In this document: positions 29,861-39,471 of the stretch, one piece after another
Position numbering within the stretch: the stretch's first letter is position 1
Layout: every line of letters begins with the position of its first letter
Assembly (NCBI GenBank): GCA_903642265.1
Contig: CAHJWN010000018.1
Coordinates: 1-57,688, forward strand
DNA length: 57,688 bases
From: Acidobacteriaceae bacterium
Lineage (GTDB): Bacteria; Acidobacteriota; Terriglobia; Terriglobales; Acidobacteriaceae
Reading direction: 5' to 3'
Notes under the pieces: generated by a model
What the model was told of the DNA's origin: nothing
The model's database searches: none
The model's input: the letters and a program-made list of their open reading frames with translations, nothing else
Made by a program: the position numbers and the translations under genes

Positions 29861-31918
29861 ATGGCAAGCCAATGGGGACGTAAGGAGACAGTTATCTGGC
29901 CTCCACAAGTGCCGGTATACACCATCGGGACAATGATTCTCGCCGTTCCAATCGTCATGACTCTACTTCTGGGAATGTTTTTTATGAAGCCGTTCCTGGC
30001 CCGCGAGTACACCGGCGACTATCTGAGAAGTGCAGCCGGGGCGCAGTTCAAAATGCACAACTCCTTCCGGCTGATCTTCCTCCAAGGAGGGAAGCGTGCG
30101 CCCCGCGTAGCCCAGCATCAGGACTTTGTTCCAGGCACGACGATCCTTCCAAACGGAAAGGAGCTTAGCGTCCAATTGTCGCCCGAAGCGCTTGCCCAGG
30201 GGTACACGACTTTCGTTCGTGCCCCGGAACGCAAGATCGCGGACGATGCCTTGTATGGATGGTTTCAGACGGCGATCTTCGGAGGTGACGACGTTCTGAG
30301 CGCCTACGGTCCAGCGTTGGCCGAGGCAGCAATCGTCGTGATCTTTCTTCTCTGTTTCGCCGTGCCATTGGACTTCAAACGGGGCAAGAAGATGAAGTAC
30401 GGGCGGCTGCTGCGTGGGCCGGTGATGTCGGCACCGAAGCAGTTCAACGAGATCCTGAAGGGTGAAGGGCTGGGCATCCCGACCAATGAGAAGGGTGTCA
30501 TCATTCGCCTTCCCTTGCACGCAGAAGCGAAACACGTTCAGGTGATGGGCGACACTGGCGTGGGCAAATCGACGCTCCTGCGACAGATGCTTAGCCAGAT
30601 CGAAGACCGCAAAGAATCGGCCATTGTCTACGACCCAGCCGGTGAGTTCATCCAGCGTTTCTACCGTGAGGAACGTGGCGATGTGATCTTGAATCCTCTG
30701 GACGCACGCTCCTGTTATTGGTCCCCAGCCGCCGAGCTGCGGAACCCAGCCGAGGCCCGCACCATCGCTGCATCCCTGTACCAGCCCGCCGACGGAAAAC
30801 CCGGCGAGTTCTTTACGGAGACCCCGCAGAAGATCTTCGCCCACCTCATGAAGTACCGCCCCTCGGTCCAGGATTTGATTGAGTGGATGTCGAACCCCGA
30901 TGAGATTGATCGCCGCGTAGAGGGCACGGAGCTTGAGCAGTTTATAGGCAAAGACTCCCCAGACCAGCGGAACGGCGTCTTGGGATCGTTAGGACTGATT
31001 GCCGATAGTTTCCGGCTCCTGCCGACCAAAGCTCAGACCGGAAACAGAGAATGGAGTGCAACGGCATGGGCCGAGAAACGCGAGGGATGGATATTCCTCA
31101 CCGGCACCGAGGCCGAGCAGGAGGCGCTTCGCCCTCTCCATTCGCTTTGGATCGACCTTCTCATCCTTCGTTTGCTCACACTCCCGAAGCCGGGGCAGAA
31201 ACGGGCATGGTTCGTCCTTGACGAGCTGGCCACATTGCAACGCCTACCTCAGTTCCACAGCGCATTGACCAAGGGCCGTAAGAGCGACAATCCCATCATT
31301 TTCGGCTACCAGGGCAAAGCTCAGCTAGAGGTGATCTACGGCCATCTTGCAGAGGTGATGCTGTCACAGCCGGCGACCAAGTTCATCCTCAAAACAGCGG
31401 AGCCGAAAGCGGCGAAGTGGGCTTCGGAGCTAATCGGAGAGATCGAGATTGAGCGCGTGCGGGAGACCGTAGCTGACGGTAAACGGGCAGGGAAGAGCTT
31501 CACCATGGACCGGCAGATTGAGCCGCTGGTGATGAGTTCAGAGATCCAGGGACTTGAAGACCTCCACTCATTCATGAAGCTAGGGAACAACGTCACCCGA
31601 TTCAGCTTCCCCCACATGGATAGGCCACTTATCGCCCCGCCGTTCGTTCCACGCGATATCCCAGAGGGCGATATGTGGCTGAATCCTCTCGCCCCTGCGA
31701 AGCCCGCCCCGAAGCCTCTAACGCCCGTAGCGGTCGCAGCGCAAGTGTCCGTTGCACCCGCTCCAGCCGTAAAGGAACAGGCTCCCGAAGTGGTCCCAGT
31801 AGCAACTTTAGCTTCGCCCCAAAAACTCACCGTGATTCAGACAGTGCCACCGGCAGATGTGCCGGTCTTTGGACCGGAAACCATGCCCTGGCTTACACAT
31901 CCCAGCAGCGATCTATAG
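29861..31918 (+). CDS. traD: Type IV coupling protein (VirD4/TraD/TrwB family)
   Basis: A 685-residue protein. Two N-terminal membrane segments (about 22-44 and 148-168) bracket a periplasmic loop. The motor domain has Walker A TGVGKST at 232-238, then VYDPAGEF, and Walker B VLDELATLQ with Asp454-Glu455. The C-terminus is Pro/Ala-rich. It pumps the relaxase-DNA complex to the secretion channel. Its place between the RHH protein and the relaxase mirrors trwABC. Confidence 0.93.
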   Translation: MASQWGRKETVIWPPQVPVYTIGTMILAVPIVMTLLLGMFFMKPFLAREYTGDYLRSAAGAQFKMHNSFRLIFLQGGKRAPRVAQHQDFVPGTTILPNGKELSVQLSPEALAQGYTTFVRAPERKIADDALYGWFQTAIFGGDDVLSAYGPALAEAAIVVIFLLCFAVPLDFKRGKKMKYGRLLRGPVMSAPKQFNEILKGEGLGIPTNEKGVIIRLPLHAEAKHVQVMGDTGVGKSTLLRQMLSQIEDRKESAIVYDPAGEFIQRFYREERGDVILNPLDARSCYWSPAAELRNPAEARTIAASLYQPADGKPGEFFTETPQKIFAHLMKYRPSVQDLIEWMSNPDEIDRRVEGTELEQFIGKDSPDQRNGVLGSLGLIADSFRLLPTKAQTGNREWSATAWAEKREGWIFLTGTEAEQEALRPLHSLWIDLLILRLLTLPKPGQKRAWFVLDELATLQRLPQFHSALTKGRKSDNPIIFGYQGKAQLEVIYGHLAEVMLSQPATKFILKTAEPKAAKWASELIGEIEIERVRETVADGKRAGKSFTMDRQIEPLVMSSEIQGLEDLHSFMKLGNNVTRFSFPHMDRPLIAPPFVPRDIPEGDMWLNPLAPAKPAPKPLTPVAVAAQVSVAPAPAVKEQAPEVVPVATLASPQKLTVIQTVPPADVPVFGPETMPWLTHPSSDL

Positions 31919-31936
31919 ACCAGGAAGGAGAATTCC

Positions 31937-34900
31937 ATGCTCAGTATTTCTAAGCCCCTGAACTCGGGGCAGGCGCAGACCTATCATCAGATGGAGTTCA
32001 CTTCCAGCACCCAGAGCTACTACAAGCAGGACGGCGTGGTAACGGGAGAATGGCAAGGCCAGCTCGCCTCTAAGATGGGCCTCTCCGGGTCTGTCAGCCC
32101 AGAGCAATTCGCACGTCTGACAGACGGCCAACACCCTCAGACCGCCGAGCAGATGGTGAAGCACCGGACGGCTCATGAGTATGAGAATCCAGACGGAACG
32201 ACCACGAAAGCAGTGGAGCATCGCGCCGGGTGGGACGGCACCTTTTCAGCACCTAAATCCGTTTCTCTCACCGCTCTCGTGGGTGGTGACGAGCGGGTGC
32301 GGCAGGCCCACAATGAAGCCGTTACGGTCGCCGTCGCCGAGCTGGAGCGATACACCCAAGCCAGGATAGGCGGCAACAATGCAGCTGAGACGACCGGCAA
32401 ATTCATAGCGGCCAAATTCGAGCACGACACCGCCCGCCCGGTCGAAGGCTACGCGGCCCCTCAACTCCATACGCACGTCTTCATCATGAACGTGACCGAG
32501 CGGGAGGATGGAACGACCCGCGCCCTGCAGCCGAAAAGCTTGTATGACACCCAGAACTATGCGACAGCCGTGTATCAGTCGGCACTCACATATAAGCTCC
32601 GCGACCTCGGGTATGAGATTGAGCCGGGCAAGAGCGGAGCGCCAGAGATCAAAGGGTACTCCCAGGAGTATCTAGACGCCTCTAGTCCCCGGTCTCAGCA
32701 GATCAAAGAGCATTTGGCAAAGACGGGCCACACCGGCGCGGAGGCGTCCCAGATTGCCGCCCACGCAACCCGCGACAAGAAAGTCATTCTCTCCCCCGAG
32801 CAGGTTTTAGAGGCCCATCGGACTATGGCCGTATCGTTCGGCAACCAGCCGGAAACAATCGTGGCCCAGGCTCGACAGCGAGCCCAGACCCAAGACCGGG
32901 CGCCCGAGCAGGAGACCAGGGCGAAGGAGGCCGTCACCTACGCACGAAGCAGCAACTTCGAACGCGAAGCCGTGATCGACGAGCGGATCTTGATGCGGGA
33001 TGCGCTTCGCCGGGGCATGGGGGAAACCACCTTCGCCCACGTCAGAGCCGAGTTCAACAGCCGCCACAGAGAGGGAGATTTCCGGCAGCTCAAGAGTGAG
33101 AAACACGCCACAGGCCGCAGCTTCACAACACCGGAGACCATCGCCAACGAGCGGGCGAACGTGCGTCATGTGATGGCAGGACAGAACACCGTCGCGCCAA
33201 TCATGAACCAGGAGCAGGCCGCAGCTCAGGCCGGAACACGCAAGTTTCTAAATGAAGCTCAGAGGGGCGTCATCACCGATGTCCTCACGTCCCCCGACCG
33301 CATCCACGGTGTGCAGGGCCTCGCCGGAACCGGCAAAACGACAGTGCTCGCCAGCATCCGGGAAGGGGCAGAAGCGAACGGCTACAAGGTCGAAGGGTTT
33401 GCCCCCACGTCACGCGCAGCCGGTCAGCTTCGAGAGGAAGGAATCGAAGCCACAACCCTGCAAAGCTTTCTAGCACGAGGCCAGAACCATCCAAGCGCGA
33501 CGACTACCAGCCCACATCTCTACATGCTGGATGAATCCAGTCTTGCGAGCACCAAGCAGATGCGGGCCTTCCTAGAAAAGATCAAGCCCGAAGATCGGGT
33601 GTTGGTGATTGGAGACACTGCCCAGCATCAGGGAGTGGATGCGGGCCGACCGTTCCAACAGATGCAGGACGCCGGGATGCGGACCTCACAGCTTGACCAG
33701 ATCGTGCGCCAAAGAAAGAACCCGGAGCTGCTAAAAGCGGTCCAGCATCTCGCCAAAGGGGAGACGGCCAAGGGCATCGAAATGCTTGCCCAGCAGGGCC
33801 GTGTCACCCAGGTTGCAGACCCGAATGAGCGCATCGCGGCTATCGCAAAGGACTACGCAGCCAACCCCGAGAGGACCATTATTGTCTCTCCCGACAATCG
33901 AAGCCGCCAGCAGATCAATCAGGCTGTGCGAGTGGAATTGCAGGAGGCCGGGAGGCTGGGAACGGAGCAACAAGTGTTCTCCGTACTCGCCCACCGTTCC
34001 GACATGACCGGCGCGGATCGAGAATGGTCCGCACGGTACAAGCCCGGCGACATCCTCAAATACGAGAAGGGCAGCAAGGCTCACGGCATCTCCAAGGACA
34101 GCACTGCCGTTGTACTTTCCGCAGACGCCAGGAACAACACCATCACCGTCCAGCAGGACGGCGGCAAGGCCATCACCTATGACCCGAAGCGCCTCAAAGG
34201 TGTGAACGCCTACCGCGAGACCCAGAAGGATTTCGCAACCGGCGATCGGATTCAGTTCACCTCGAAGGACAAAAAGCTCGGCGTCAATAATCGCGATCTC
34301 GGCACCATCACCAAGCTCGAAGCCGGGCAGGTTACCGTCCATCTGGACGGAAAGAAGGAGCGCGTCATCCAGTTCGACCCGGCCAAGATGAGGCATTTCG
34401 ACCACGGGTATGCCGTTACGTCGCACGTTTCGCAAGGGCTCACCGAGGGCCGCGTTATCGCCAACATCGACACGGATTCAGCCCGTTCTCTTATCAATAC
34501 CCGGCTCGCCTACGTCGCTGTCTCGCGTGCAGAATACGACGCGAGGATCTACACCAACGACGCTGAAGGGCTCGGAGCGCGGCTGGCAACAGATGTCAGC
34601 AAGACCTCAGCCGTGAACTTCCGCAAGTCGTCCGACTCAGTTCCAGAGAAGAACACCGTGGCACCGGAGCCAGTACAGCAGAAGAACACCGCCGCCCAGG
34701 TGCGTGAGTATGCAGACCCCAACCATCGCATTGCAGCGGTGGCACTAGCCTACGCCGAGCAGCCGTCCAACACCGTCGTTATCGCCAAAGATGCAGGGGA
34801 GCGCCGGGAGCTGAATCAGCTCATCCGAGCCGACCTGCAGGCGGCGGGGACGGTTGCCCCGGATAGCAAGGCCCTTCCAGTCCACATCCATAAAGTATTG

Positions 34901-35596
34901 CCGAACCCCAAACTGGCCGCGCAGTACACTCCCGGAGACATCATCCAGTACCGGCAAGGGAGCCCAGGCATTGAGGGAATTCCAAACGATAGCGCCGCCG
35001 TGGTCGTTGCCACCAACACCAGGACCAACCAGCTCACCATCAAGACCTCTAACGGGGACGAGGTGATCTACAGTCCTCACCTCACGAAGACCATGACGGC
35101 TCAAAGCAAGGTCTACCGCGAGGAACATCAAGAATTCGCTCAGGGCGATCGAATCCGGATGACAAAGCCCAGCTCCTCCCACGGCCTCCAAAAAGGCGAC
35201 TTCGGCACCGTAATTGCCATTGGAGATACCCTAGATGTGCGTCTCGACAAGGGCGGGAACGTGCAACTGAACAAAGAACAGTCCAAGCACATCGAGCACG
35301 GTTATGCGGTTGACAGCCTCAAGACGGGTGCTCCGAACAGGGTTCTTATTAGTCAGGATGGGCCAGTCCACGGTACCGCCGAAATTGCTTCCCTCTCCCG
35401 CACAGGCCGTGAGGTGAGTGTCTTTACCTCGGATGGATCGGCCCCGGCGAAGGCGGTAGCTCCGACCGTTGCACTCCCGGACCAGCTCAAGCCCACCATC
35501 GCTCCTCCAGCTCAGCAGCAAAGCGAAGCTCATTCCAACGCCATCGCGTCGGAACAAGCTACAGTCATCCAGCATCGCCACAGCCGTGGGCGCTAA
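31937..35596 (+). CDS. traI: MOBF-family relaxase-helicase (TrwC/TraI-like)
   Basis: A 1219-residue protein. The N-terminal relaxase domain starts MLSISKPL, carries tandem tyrosines Tyr28-Tyr29 in QSYYKQDG, and has the three-His metal site (about His163, His178 and His180, the last two in PQLHTHVF). It also shows HRAGWDGTFSAPKSVS, a TrwC hallmark. A RecD2-like helicase follows with Walker A GLAGTGKTT (Lys467) and later YAVTSHVSQGLTEGRV. The last 350 residues repeat part of the helicase accessory region. It nicks oriT, stays bound to the 5' end and unwinds the strand for transfer. Confidence 0.95.
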   Translation: MLSISKPLNSGQAQTYHQMEFTSSTQSYYKQDGVVTGEWQGQLASKMGLSGSVSPEQFARLTDGQHPQTAEQMVKHRTAHEYENPDGTTTKAVEHRAGWDGTFSAPKSVSLTALVGGDERVRQAHNEAVTVAVAELERYTQARIGGNNAAETTGKFIAAKFEHDTARPVEGYAAPQLHTHVFIMNVTEREDGTTRALQPKSLYDTQNYATAVYQSALTYKLRDLGYEIEPGKSGAPEIKGYSQEYLDASSPRSQQIKEHLAKTGHTGAEASQIAAHATRDKKVILSPEQVLEAHRTMAVSFGNQPETIVAQARQRAQTQDRAPEQETRAKEAVTYARSSNFEREAVIDERILMRDALRRGMGETTFAHVRAEFNSRHREGDFRQLKSEKHATGRSFTTPETIANERANVRHVMAGQNTVAPIMNQEQAAAQAGTRKFLNEAQRGVITDVLTSPDRIHGVQGLAGTGKTTVLASIREGAEANGYKVEGFAPTSRAAGQLREEGIEATTLQSFLARGQNHPSATTTSPHLYMLDESSLASTKQMRAFLEKIKPEDRVLVIGDTAQHQGVDAGRPFQQMQDAGMRTSQLDQIVRQRKNPELLKAVQHLAKGETAKGIEMLAQQGRVTQVADPNERIAAIAKDYAANPERTIIVSPDNRSRQQINQAVRVELQEAGRLGTEQQVFSVLAHRSDMTGADREWSARYKPGDILKYEKGSKAHGISKDSTAVVLSADARNNTITVQQDGGKAITYDPKRLKGVNAYRETQKDFATGDRIQFTSKDKKLGVNNRDLGTITKLEAGQVTVHLDGKKERVIQFDPAKMRHFDHGYAVTSHVSQGLTEGRVIANIDTDSARSLINTRLAYVAVSRAEYDARIYTNDAEGLGARLATDVSKTSAVNFRKSSDSVPEKNTVAPEPVQQKNTAAQVREYADPNHRIAAVALAYAEQPSNTVVIAKDAGERRELNQLIRADLQAAGTVAPDSKALPVHIHKVLPNPKLAAQYTPGDIIQYRQGSPGIEGIPNDSAAVVVATNTRTNQLTIKTSNGDEVIYSPHLTKTMTAQSKVYREEHQEFAQGDRIRMTKPSSSHGLQKGDFGTVIAIGDTLDVRLDKGGNVQLNKEQSKHIEHGYAVDSLKTGAPNRVLISQDGPVHGTAEIASLSRTGREVSVFTSDGSAPAKAVAPTVALPDQLKPTIAPPAQQQSEAHSNAIASEQATVIQHRHSRGR

Positions 35597-35614
35597 CCCG
35601 TAAAGGATTCAACC

Positions 35615-36334
35615 ATGCGTTTCCTATCTCCCGCCCGCGCCCTTATCACCGCCTCCATAGTCTGTTCTTTGGCTCCTGCCCCGGCCTTTTGCGCTCCCAA
35701 CAATCGGGCCATCCGTGACCAGCTTGTTGCCCTCTACCCACTTACCAGGGTAGGAATGAACGGGTTAGCCGGTTTCGACTACACGCGAGTCACCGAGCCA
35801 GGACCCATATTCGCCGTTCGGCTTCCCGGCATTTATGCCGACGTTGCAAATACCAAGAACGCCATCATCGAAACAAATTACACAAACGGGCAGATCACCC
35901 AGGCGACCGGCTTTGCCGCCGCTTTCGGCGGCAACACAAGCCATTCGCGCACGCTTGCCCCGAACGAGAAGGTCTATGTCACGCAGATCACGGTGAAGCG
36001 GGATGCAGCCATGTTGGAGTTGCTCACGGTGGATGTCGCAACCTTGGGAGATGGCCGAGGAACTCGCTACAGATCCGAATTGAACGTCAAGCTCCCAGGT
36101 TTGGAGAACATGACTCCTGAGGATATGAAGAAGACCATCGACACCGTACTCACAGACCCGGCCACTGCCTCAGCCGTCGAGAGCAAGACCATCAAGTTGG
36201 GCATGAGCCCGGATGAGGTGAAGCAGTCCCTTGGAAATCCAGAGAAGATCGTGGATTTGGGGACGAAGCAGATGTATGTGTACAAGGATATGAAGGTGGT
36301 GTTCGTGGACAACAAGGTCTCTGACGTTCAGTAA
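35615..36334 (+). CDS. Secreted protein with SmpA/BamE-like C-terminus
   Basis: A 239-residue protein with a signal peptide (cut near AFCAPN). The last 50 residues, IKLGMSPDEVKQSLGNPEKI and then MYVYKDMKVVFVDNKVSDV, fit the SmpA/OmlA (BamE-like) fold that occurs in many small envelope proteins. The middle is unassigned. It is 18 bases downstream of the relaxase and ends the transfer region, so it may act in the envelope during transfer, for example in surface exclusion; that is a guess. Confidence 0.65.
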   Translation: MRFLSPARALITASIVCSLAPAPAFCAPNNRAIRDQLVALYPLTRVGMNGLAGFDYTRVTEPGPIFAVRLPGIYADVANTKNAIIETNYTNGQITQATGFAAAFGGNTSHSRTLAPNEKVYVTQITVKRDAAMLELLTVDVATLGDGRGTRYRSELNVKLPGLENMTPEDMKKTIDTVLTDPATASAVESKTIKLGMSPDEVKQSLGNPEKIVDLGTKQMYVYKDMKVVFVDNKVSDVQ

Positions 36335-36750
36335 TCTTCAGATTTAGTCTTCCACCTTTTCAGCTAGGCATTTAGCTTTATTTCTATAATCATCGTCGTC
36401 GAGAGCTGGGGGAATGTGGAAGAGGCCGGCTGTACCGGCCTCTTCCAAGGAGCGTTGCGAAGGGTGGGACAGCATCACCGTTCCACGCTTTGCAGGGCTC
36501 CGGCATTTCCACAGCGCTGTTTCAGGACGTGATGACCTTCCCATGGACCAAAGACGAGGTGGATGCCCTGGCAGACCGTTGCAGCGTGTCCAAAGGTTGA
36601 GTCCTCATCTGGACAAGGAGGTAGACAGACCTGCGCCGACTGCGTAGAGCCTGTCATCAGAGCGAACCATGACCGGGCTAGGCATCTGGATTTCAGGGTA
36701 AACGGGCATCTGCCCGGCTCGGCCCGGGACTGAATACGCAAAGGAAGAGG
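36335..36750. other. Intergenic region with a strong hairpin
   Basis: This gap holds GGAAGAGGCCGG/CCGGCCTCTTCC (36418-36429 and 36435-36446), a 12-base hairpin without a T run. Short open frames exist (for example ATG 36531 for about 22 codons, and 36414-36647), but none has a convincing start or composition. It may contain remnants of a lost gene. Confidence 0.4.
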
Positions 36751-37626
36751 ATGTCGAACGTCAAGAAAGCTCGATATAAGGCAGTAATGCAAGAAAGCGT
36801 GGAGCTAGGAAGAGCGCTTCAGCGGCTGCTATGGTCCAAAACGATAGACCATGGCTCATTCGGTTTTGAGTTCGCTGTTTCCTACGTTCTCTTTCTCCGT
36901 GCCGAAAGGTCATTAGCTTCGATTCGGTCACTTGTCAGTCTCGACCTTTCTGATGACGCTATGGCTCTGATCCGGGTCATGGTCGAGAAGATCATCACTG
37001 CCGAGTACATTCTGCTAGTTGGGATGGAACCCGCGCTGGATTTTGTGAGATTCCAAGCGTTCAGCACATGGCGCAACTACGACGAAACACTGAAGGCGCG
37101 TCCGGACCTGGCACCCCGTTATACCGAGGCAGTTGTCAGGGAGCTTGAGGCCGCTCACAATGTGGTCCAGTTCCGAACCCTCCCTGATGGCACTGTCAGA
37201 AAGCGATTCGGTCGCGGGCACGACTGGACTGACCTGAGTCTTTCCAAACGAGCAGAGATAGTAGACGAACTACTGAAAGCGCGGCGGCCGAGAGCGACCG
37301 CTGCAGCCGTGACCATGTTCTATGCAAGCTATAAAAAGAGTGCGGCATACCTGCATAGCTCCTTCGAGTCGATTGTTCGCAGCATGGAGAAGGGTGAAAC
37401 TGAACCCTCTACGGACCCCGAACTGAGCGAGCTGCGAATTGGAATACGCACACGCGACAAGGGCCACAGACTGGGCATCGAGACATTGCATATCGCGAAC
37501 GCAGCAGCTTTTCAAATGCTTGCATTCATGGCGGAAGTACTTAACGACGAGAAAACGCGCAAATGGGCATACAAGTTTGCTGCGAAGAAGTTACCAGACC
37601 ATCCTAGAAGTTTAAAGCATTTATAA
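36751..37626 (+). CDS. DUF5677-like helical protein
   Basis: A 291-residue all-helical protein starting behind AGGAAGAGG. It has a run of helices with SLVSLDLSDDAMALIRVMVEKIITAEYIL and a C-terminal basic stretch, in the manner of the DUF5677 family. The fold recalls HEPN-like bundles, but no R-x4-6-H active site could be confirmed. It is isolated, followed by a strong terminator. Proteins of this type often sit in plasmid or defence-rich regions. Family call is tentative. Confidence 0.55.
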   Translation: MSNVKKARYKAVMQESVELGRALQRLLWSKTIDHGSFGFEFAVSYVLFLRAERSLASIRSLVSLDLSDDAMALIRVMVEKIITAEYILLVGMEPALDFVRFQAFSTWRNYDETLKARPDLAPRYTEAVVRELEAAHNVVQFRTLPDGTVRKRFGRGHDWTDLSLSKRAEIVDELLKARRPRATAAAVTMFYASYKKSAAYLHSSFESIVRSMEKGETEPSTDPELSELRIGIRTRDKGHRLGIETLHIANAAAFQMLAFMAEVLNDEKTRKWAYKFAAKKLPDHPRSLKHL

Positions 37627-37667
37627 TCAACAATTTACGTCCGATAAGCCTGATTCTGTATAGTCGC

Positions 37668-37697
37668 AAAAAAGCCCGCTGTATCGCGGGCCTTTTT
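37668..37697. terminator. Bidirectional intrinsic terminator
   Basis: Stem GCCCGC (37674-37679) and GCGGGC (37686-37691) with a six-base loop, preceded by six A and followed by five T. It serves the DUF5677-like gene on plus and the ars operon with its micropeptide on minus. Confidence 0.85.
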
Positions 37698-37731
37698 CAT
37701 TCATTTGAAAGCCGTTATTGAGAGGCTGCGT

Positions 37732-37812
37732 CTAGCAGCAGCCGCAGCAACCGCCCTGGACACAGACGGTGCAGGTGCATGTACAAGCGGACGTGCATTT
37801 AGCGTTCTTCAT
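37732..37812 (-). CDS. Cys-rich micropeptide in the ars operon (metallothionein-like)
   Basis: A 26-residue ORF on the same strand as arsR and acr3, 53 bases after the acr3 stop and before the shared terminator. Nine of 26 residues are Cys, at positions 6, 10, 12, 14, 17, 22, 23, 25 and 26, ending in the pattern CCGCC; Thr, Gly and Lys fill most of the rest. Such a composition strongly suggests thiolate binding of a soft metal or arsenite. No clear ribosome binding site precedes the ATG, which lowers confidence. It could be a metal buffer or chaperone for ACR3. Confidence 0.5.
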   Translation of the reverse strand: MKNAKCTSACTCTCTVCVQGGCCGCC

Positions 37813-37865
37813 GTTTATAGGCTAGGCTTCTGCGGCACCATGGTCAAACGGGACCGAGCCGCCAC

Positions 37866-38987
37866 TTAGAAGCCGTCTTCCACTGGACGCACCTGAAATC
37901 CCGTCTTCTCAGAGCTGAAGTATCGCCGCCTCATCCAGAATGCGACGTTGACCAGTCCGATCAGAGCAGGAACTTCGATCAGCGGTCCGACGACACCAAC
38001 GAAAGCTTCTCCAGAATTGAGACCGAACACGGCTACTGCTACGGCGATGGCAAGCTCGAAGTTGTTGCCTGCCGCAGTGAAGGAGAGCGTGGCCGATTGA
38101 GCATAGTCCGCCCCCAGCTTCTTACCCATCCAAAAGCTCACCAAGAACATGATGAGGAAATAGATGACGAGCGGGATGGCGATCTTCACCACATCCAGCG
38201 GCAATCGCACGATCAGGTCGCCCTTGAGCGAGAACATGACGAGAATCGTGAAGAGCAGGGCGACGAGAGTCAGCGGGCTGATTCGGGGCACAAAGCGCGT
38301 CCGGTACCACTCTTCACCTTTCGCGCGGATCAGGACGAAGCGAGTAAGGAACCCGGCGACGAACGGGACGCCAAGGTACAAGCCAACACTCTTCGCGATT
38401 TGCCCGATTCCAATGGGTACGACGCTTCCCTGCAGCCCGAAGATTTTCGGCAGGACGGTGAGGAAGACCCAGGCGTAGACGCTGTAGAAGAGCACCTGAA
38501 AGACGCTGTTGATGGCCACGAGTCCGGCCACGTAATCTGTATCTCCTTCGGCCAGCTCATTCCAGACCAGCACCATGGCAATGCAGCGAGCGATGCCAAT
38601 TAGGATCAGGCCGCGCATGTAGGCGGGTTCTCCTCGCAGGCAGAGGATCGCAAGCAGGAACATGAGCACCGGCCCGATCAGCCAGTTCTGCACGAGCGAA
38701 AGACCAAGTACGCGCTTGTTGCGAAAGACCTCGCCCAGCTTCTCGTAGCGAACCTTTGCGAGCGGCGGAAACATCATGATGATCAAACCGATGGCGATGG
38801 GGATGTTCGTCGTCCCGGTCTGAAAGCGGTTCACAAAGTCGGCCGAGGACGGCACGAAGTGGCCTATTGCCACGCCAATAGCCATCGCCAGGAAGATCCA
38901 GAGAGTAAGAAAACGATCAAGGAACGAGAGCTTCTTGCGTGCGGCAGGCGCGCAGGTTTGACCATGTGTGACAGGCGCGGTGGGCAC
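37866..38987 (-). CDS. acr3: ACR3-family arsenite efflux permease
   Basis: A 373-residue protein with ten hydrophobic segments. The family signature [21 protein letters not shown] carries the essential Cys of helix 4, and [23 protein letters not shown] the conserved helix 9 region. It exports arsenite from the cytoplasm using the proton gradient. The cytosolic start has two additional features, a His and a Cys. Its start overlaps the arsR stop by one base, so both are cotranscribed under ArsR control. Confidence 0.95.
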   Translation of the reverse strand: MPTAPVTHGQTCAPAARKKLSFLDRFLTLWIFLAMAIGVAIGHFVPSSADFVNRFQTGTTNIPIAIGLIIMMFPPLAKVRYEKLGEVFRNKRVLGLSLVQNWLIGPVLMFLLAILCLRGEPAYMRGLILIGIARCIAMVLVWNELAEGDTDYVAGLVAINSVFQVLFYSVYAWVFLTVLPKIFGLQGSVVPIGIGQIAKSVGLYLGVPFVAGFLTRFVLIRAKGEEWYRTRFVPRISPLTLVALLFTILVMFSLKGDLIVRLPLDVVKIAIPLVIYFLIMFLVSFWMGKKLGADYAQSATLSFTAAGNNFELAIAVAVAVFGLNSGEAFVGVVGPLIEVPALIGLVNVAFWMRRRYFSSEKTGFQVRPVEDGF

Positions 38988-39400
38988 TAACAGACCTCGC
39001 AGGAAGCTTCGTTGACAGTCGTGGGGAGCGGAGCACCCTCCAAGAGGGCGTACTTCGAAGGAGAACAGCAGGCTTTGGTCAACCGCGCCTTATCGGCTTG
39101 CATGGTCTTCTCATCTTTGAGCCACGCAAGGGTCTGCCGAAGGACCTGTGTGGCCCCAATGTGGGGCGGCATGACGATGCGGTAGTGCATCCACTTCCCT
39201 TCCCGCCGCGCCTCCACGATACCCGCGCTGCGGAGATACGCGAGATGTCGAGAAATCTTCGGCTGGGGACCGCCAAGGATTTCCACGAAGTAACAGACGC
39301 AGATCTCCTGATCATCCATAAGGTTCAGCAACCGGAGACGGGTATTGTCTCCAAGCGCCTGAAAGAACCTCTCGATGTTGTACGCCTTCTTTGCTGCCAT
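38987..39400 (-). CDS. arsR: ArsR-family arsenite-responsive repressor
   Basis: A 137-residue winged helix protein. The recognition helix region is [27 protein letters not shown]. The arsenite sensor is Cys34-Val-Cys36 in QEICVCYF, the ELCVCDL-type motif in helix 3. Two further Cys groups lie in the tail (ACCSPSK, and CEVC at the end) and could add a ligand. It should repress both itself with acr3 and, through the operator at 39410, the divergent arsM-arsC. Confidence 0.94.
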   Translation of the reverse strand: MAAKKAYNIERFFQALGDNTRLRLLNLMDDQEICVCYFVEILGGPQPKISRHLAYLRSAGIVEARREGKWMHYRIVMPPHIGATQVLRQTLAWLKDEKTMQADKARLTKACCSPSKYALLEGAPLPTTVNEASCEVC

Positions 39401-39409
39401 GAATTATGT

Positions 39410-39445
39410 ATACGCCTTGACGTATTCAAACACAAGCAATATAGT
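39410..39445 (+). promoter_or_regulatory. ars divergent promoter with ArsR-type operator
   Basis: TTGACG (39417-39422), a 17-base spacer and TATAGT (39440-39445) form a good sigma-70 promoter for arsM. ATACG (39410-39414) and CGTAT (39421-39425) are inverted around six bases and overlap the -35, as expected of an ArsR operator. The whole gap between arsR and arsM is 71 bases. Confidence 0.65.
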
Positions 39446-39471
39446 CGCCTAAGCAAATGTTTGGAGGCACC

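Noticed and set aside
36414..36647. 77-residue ORF after the transfer region
   Set aside because: Its start lies in a long hairpin, there is no ribosome binding site and the composition is that of a non-coding frame.
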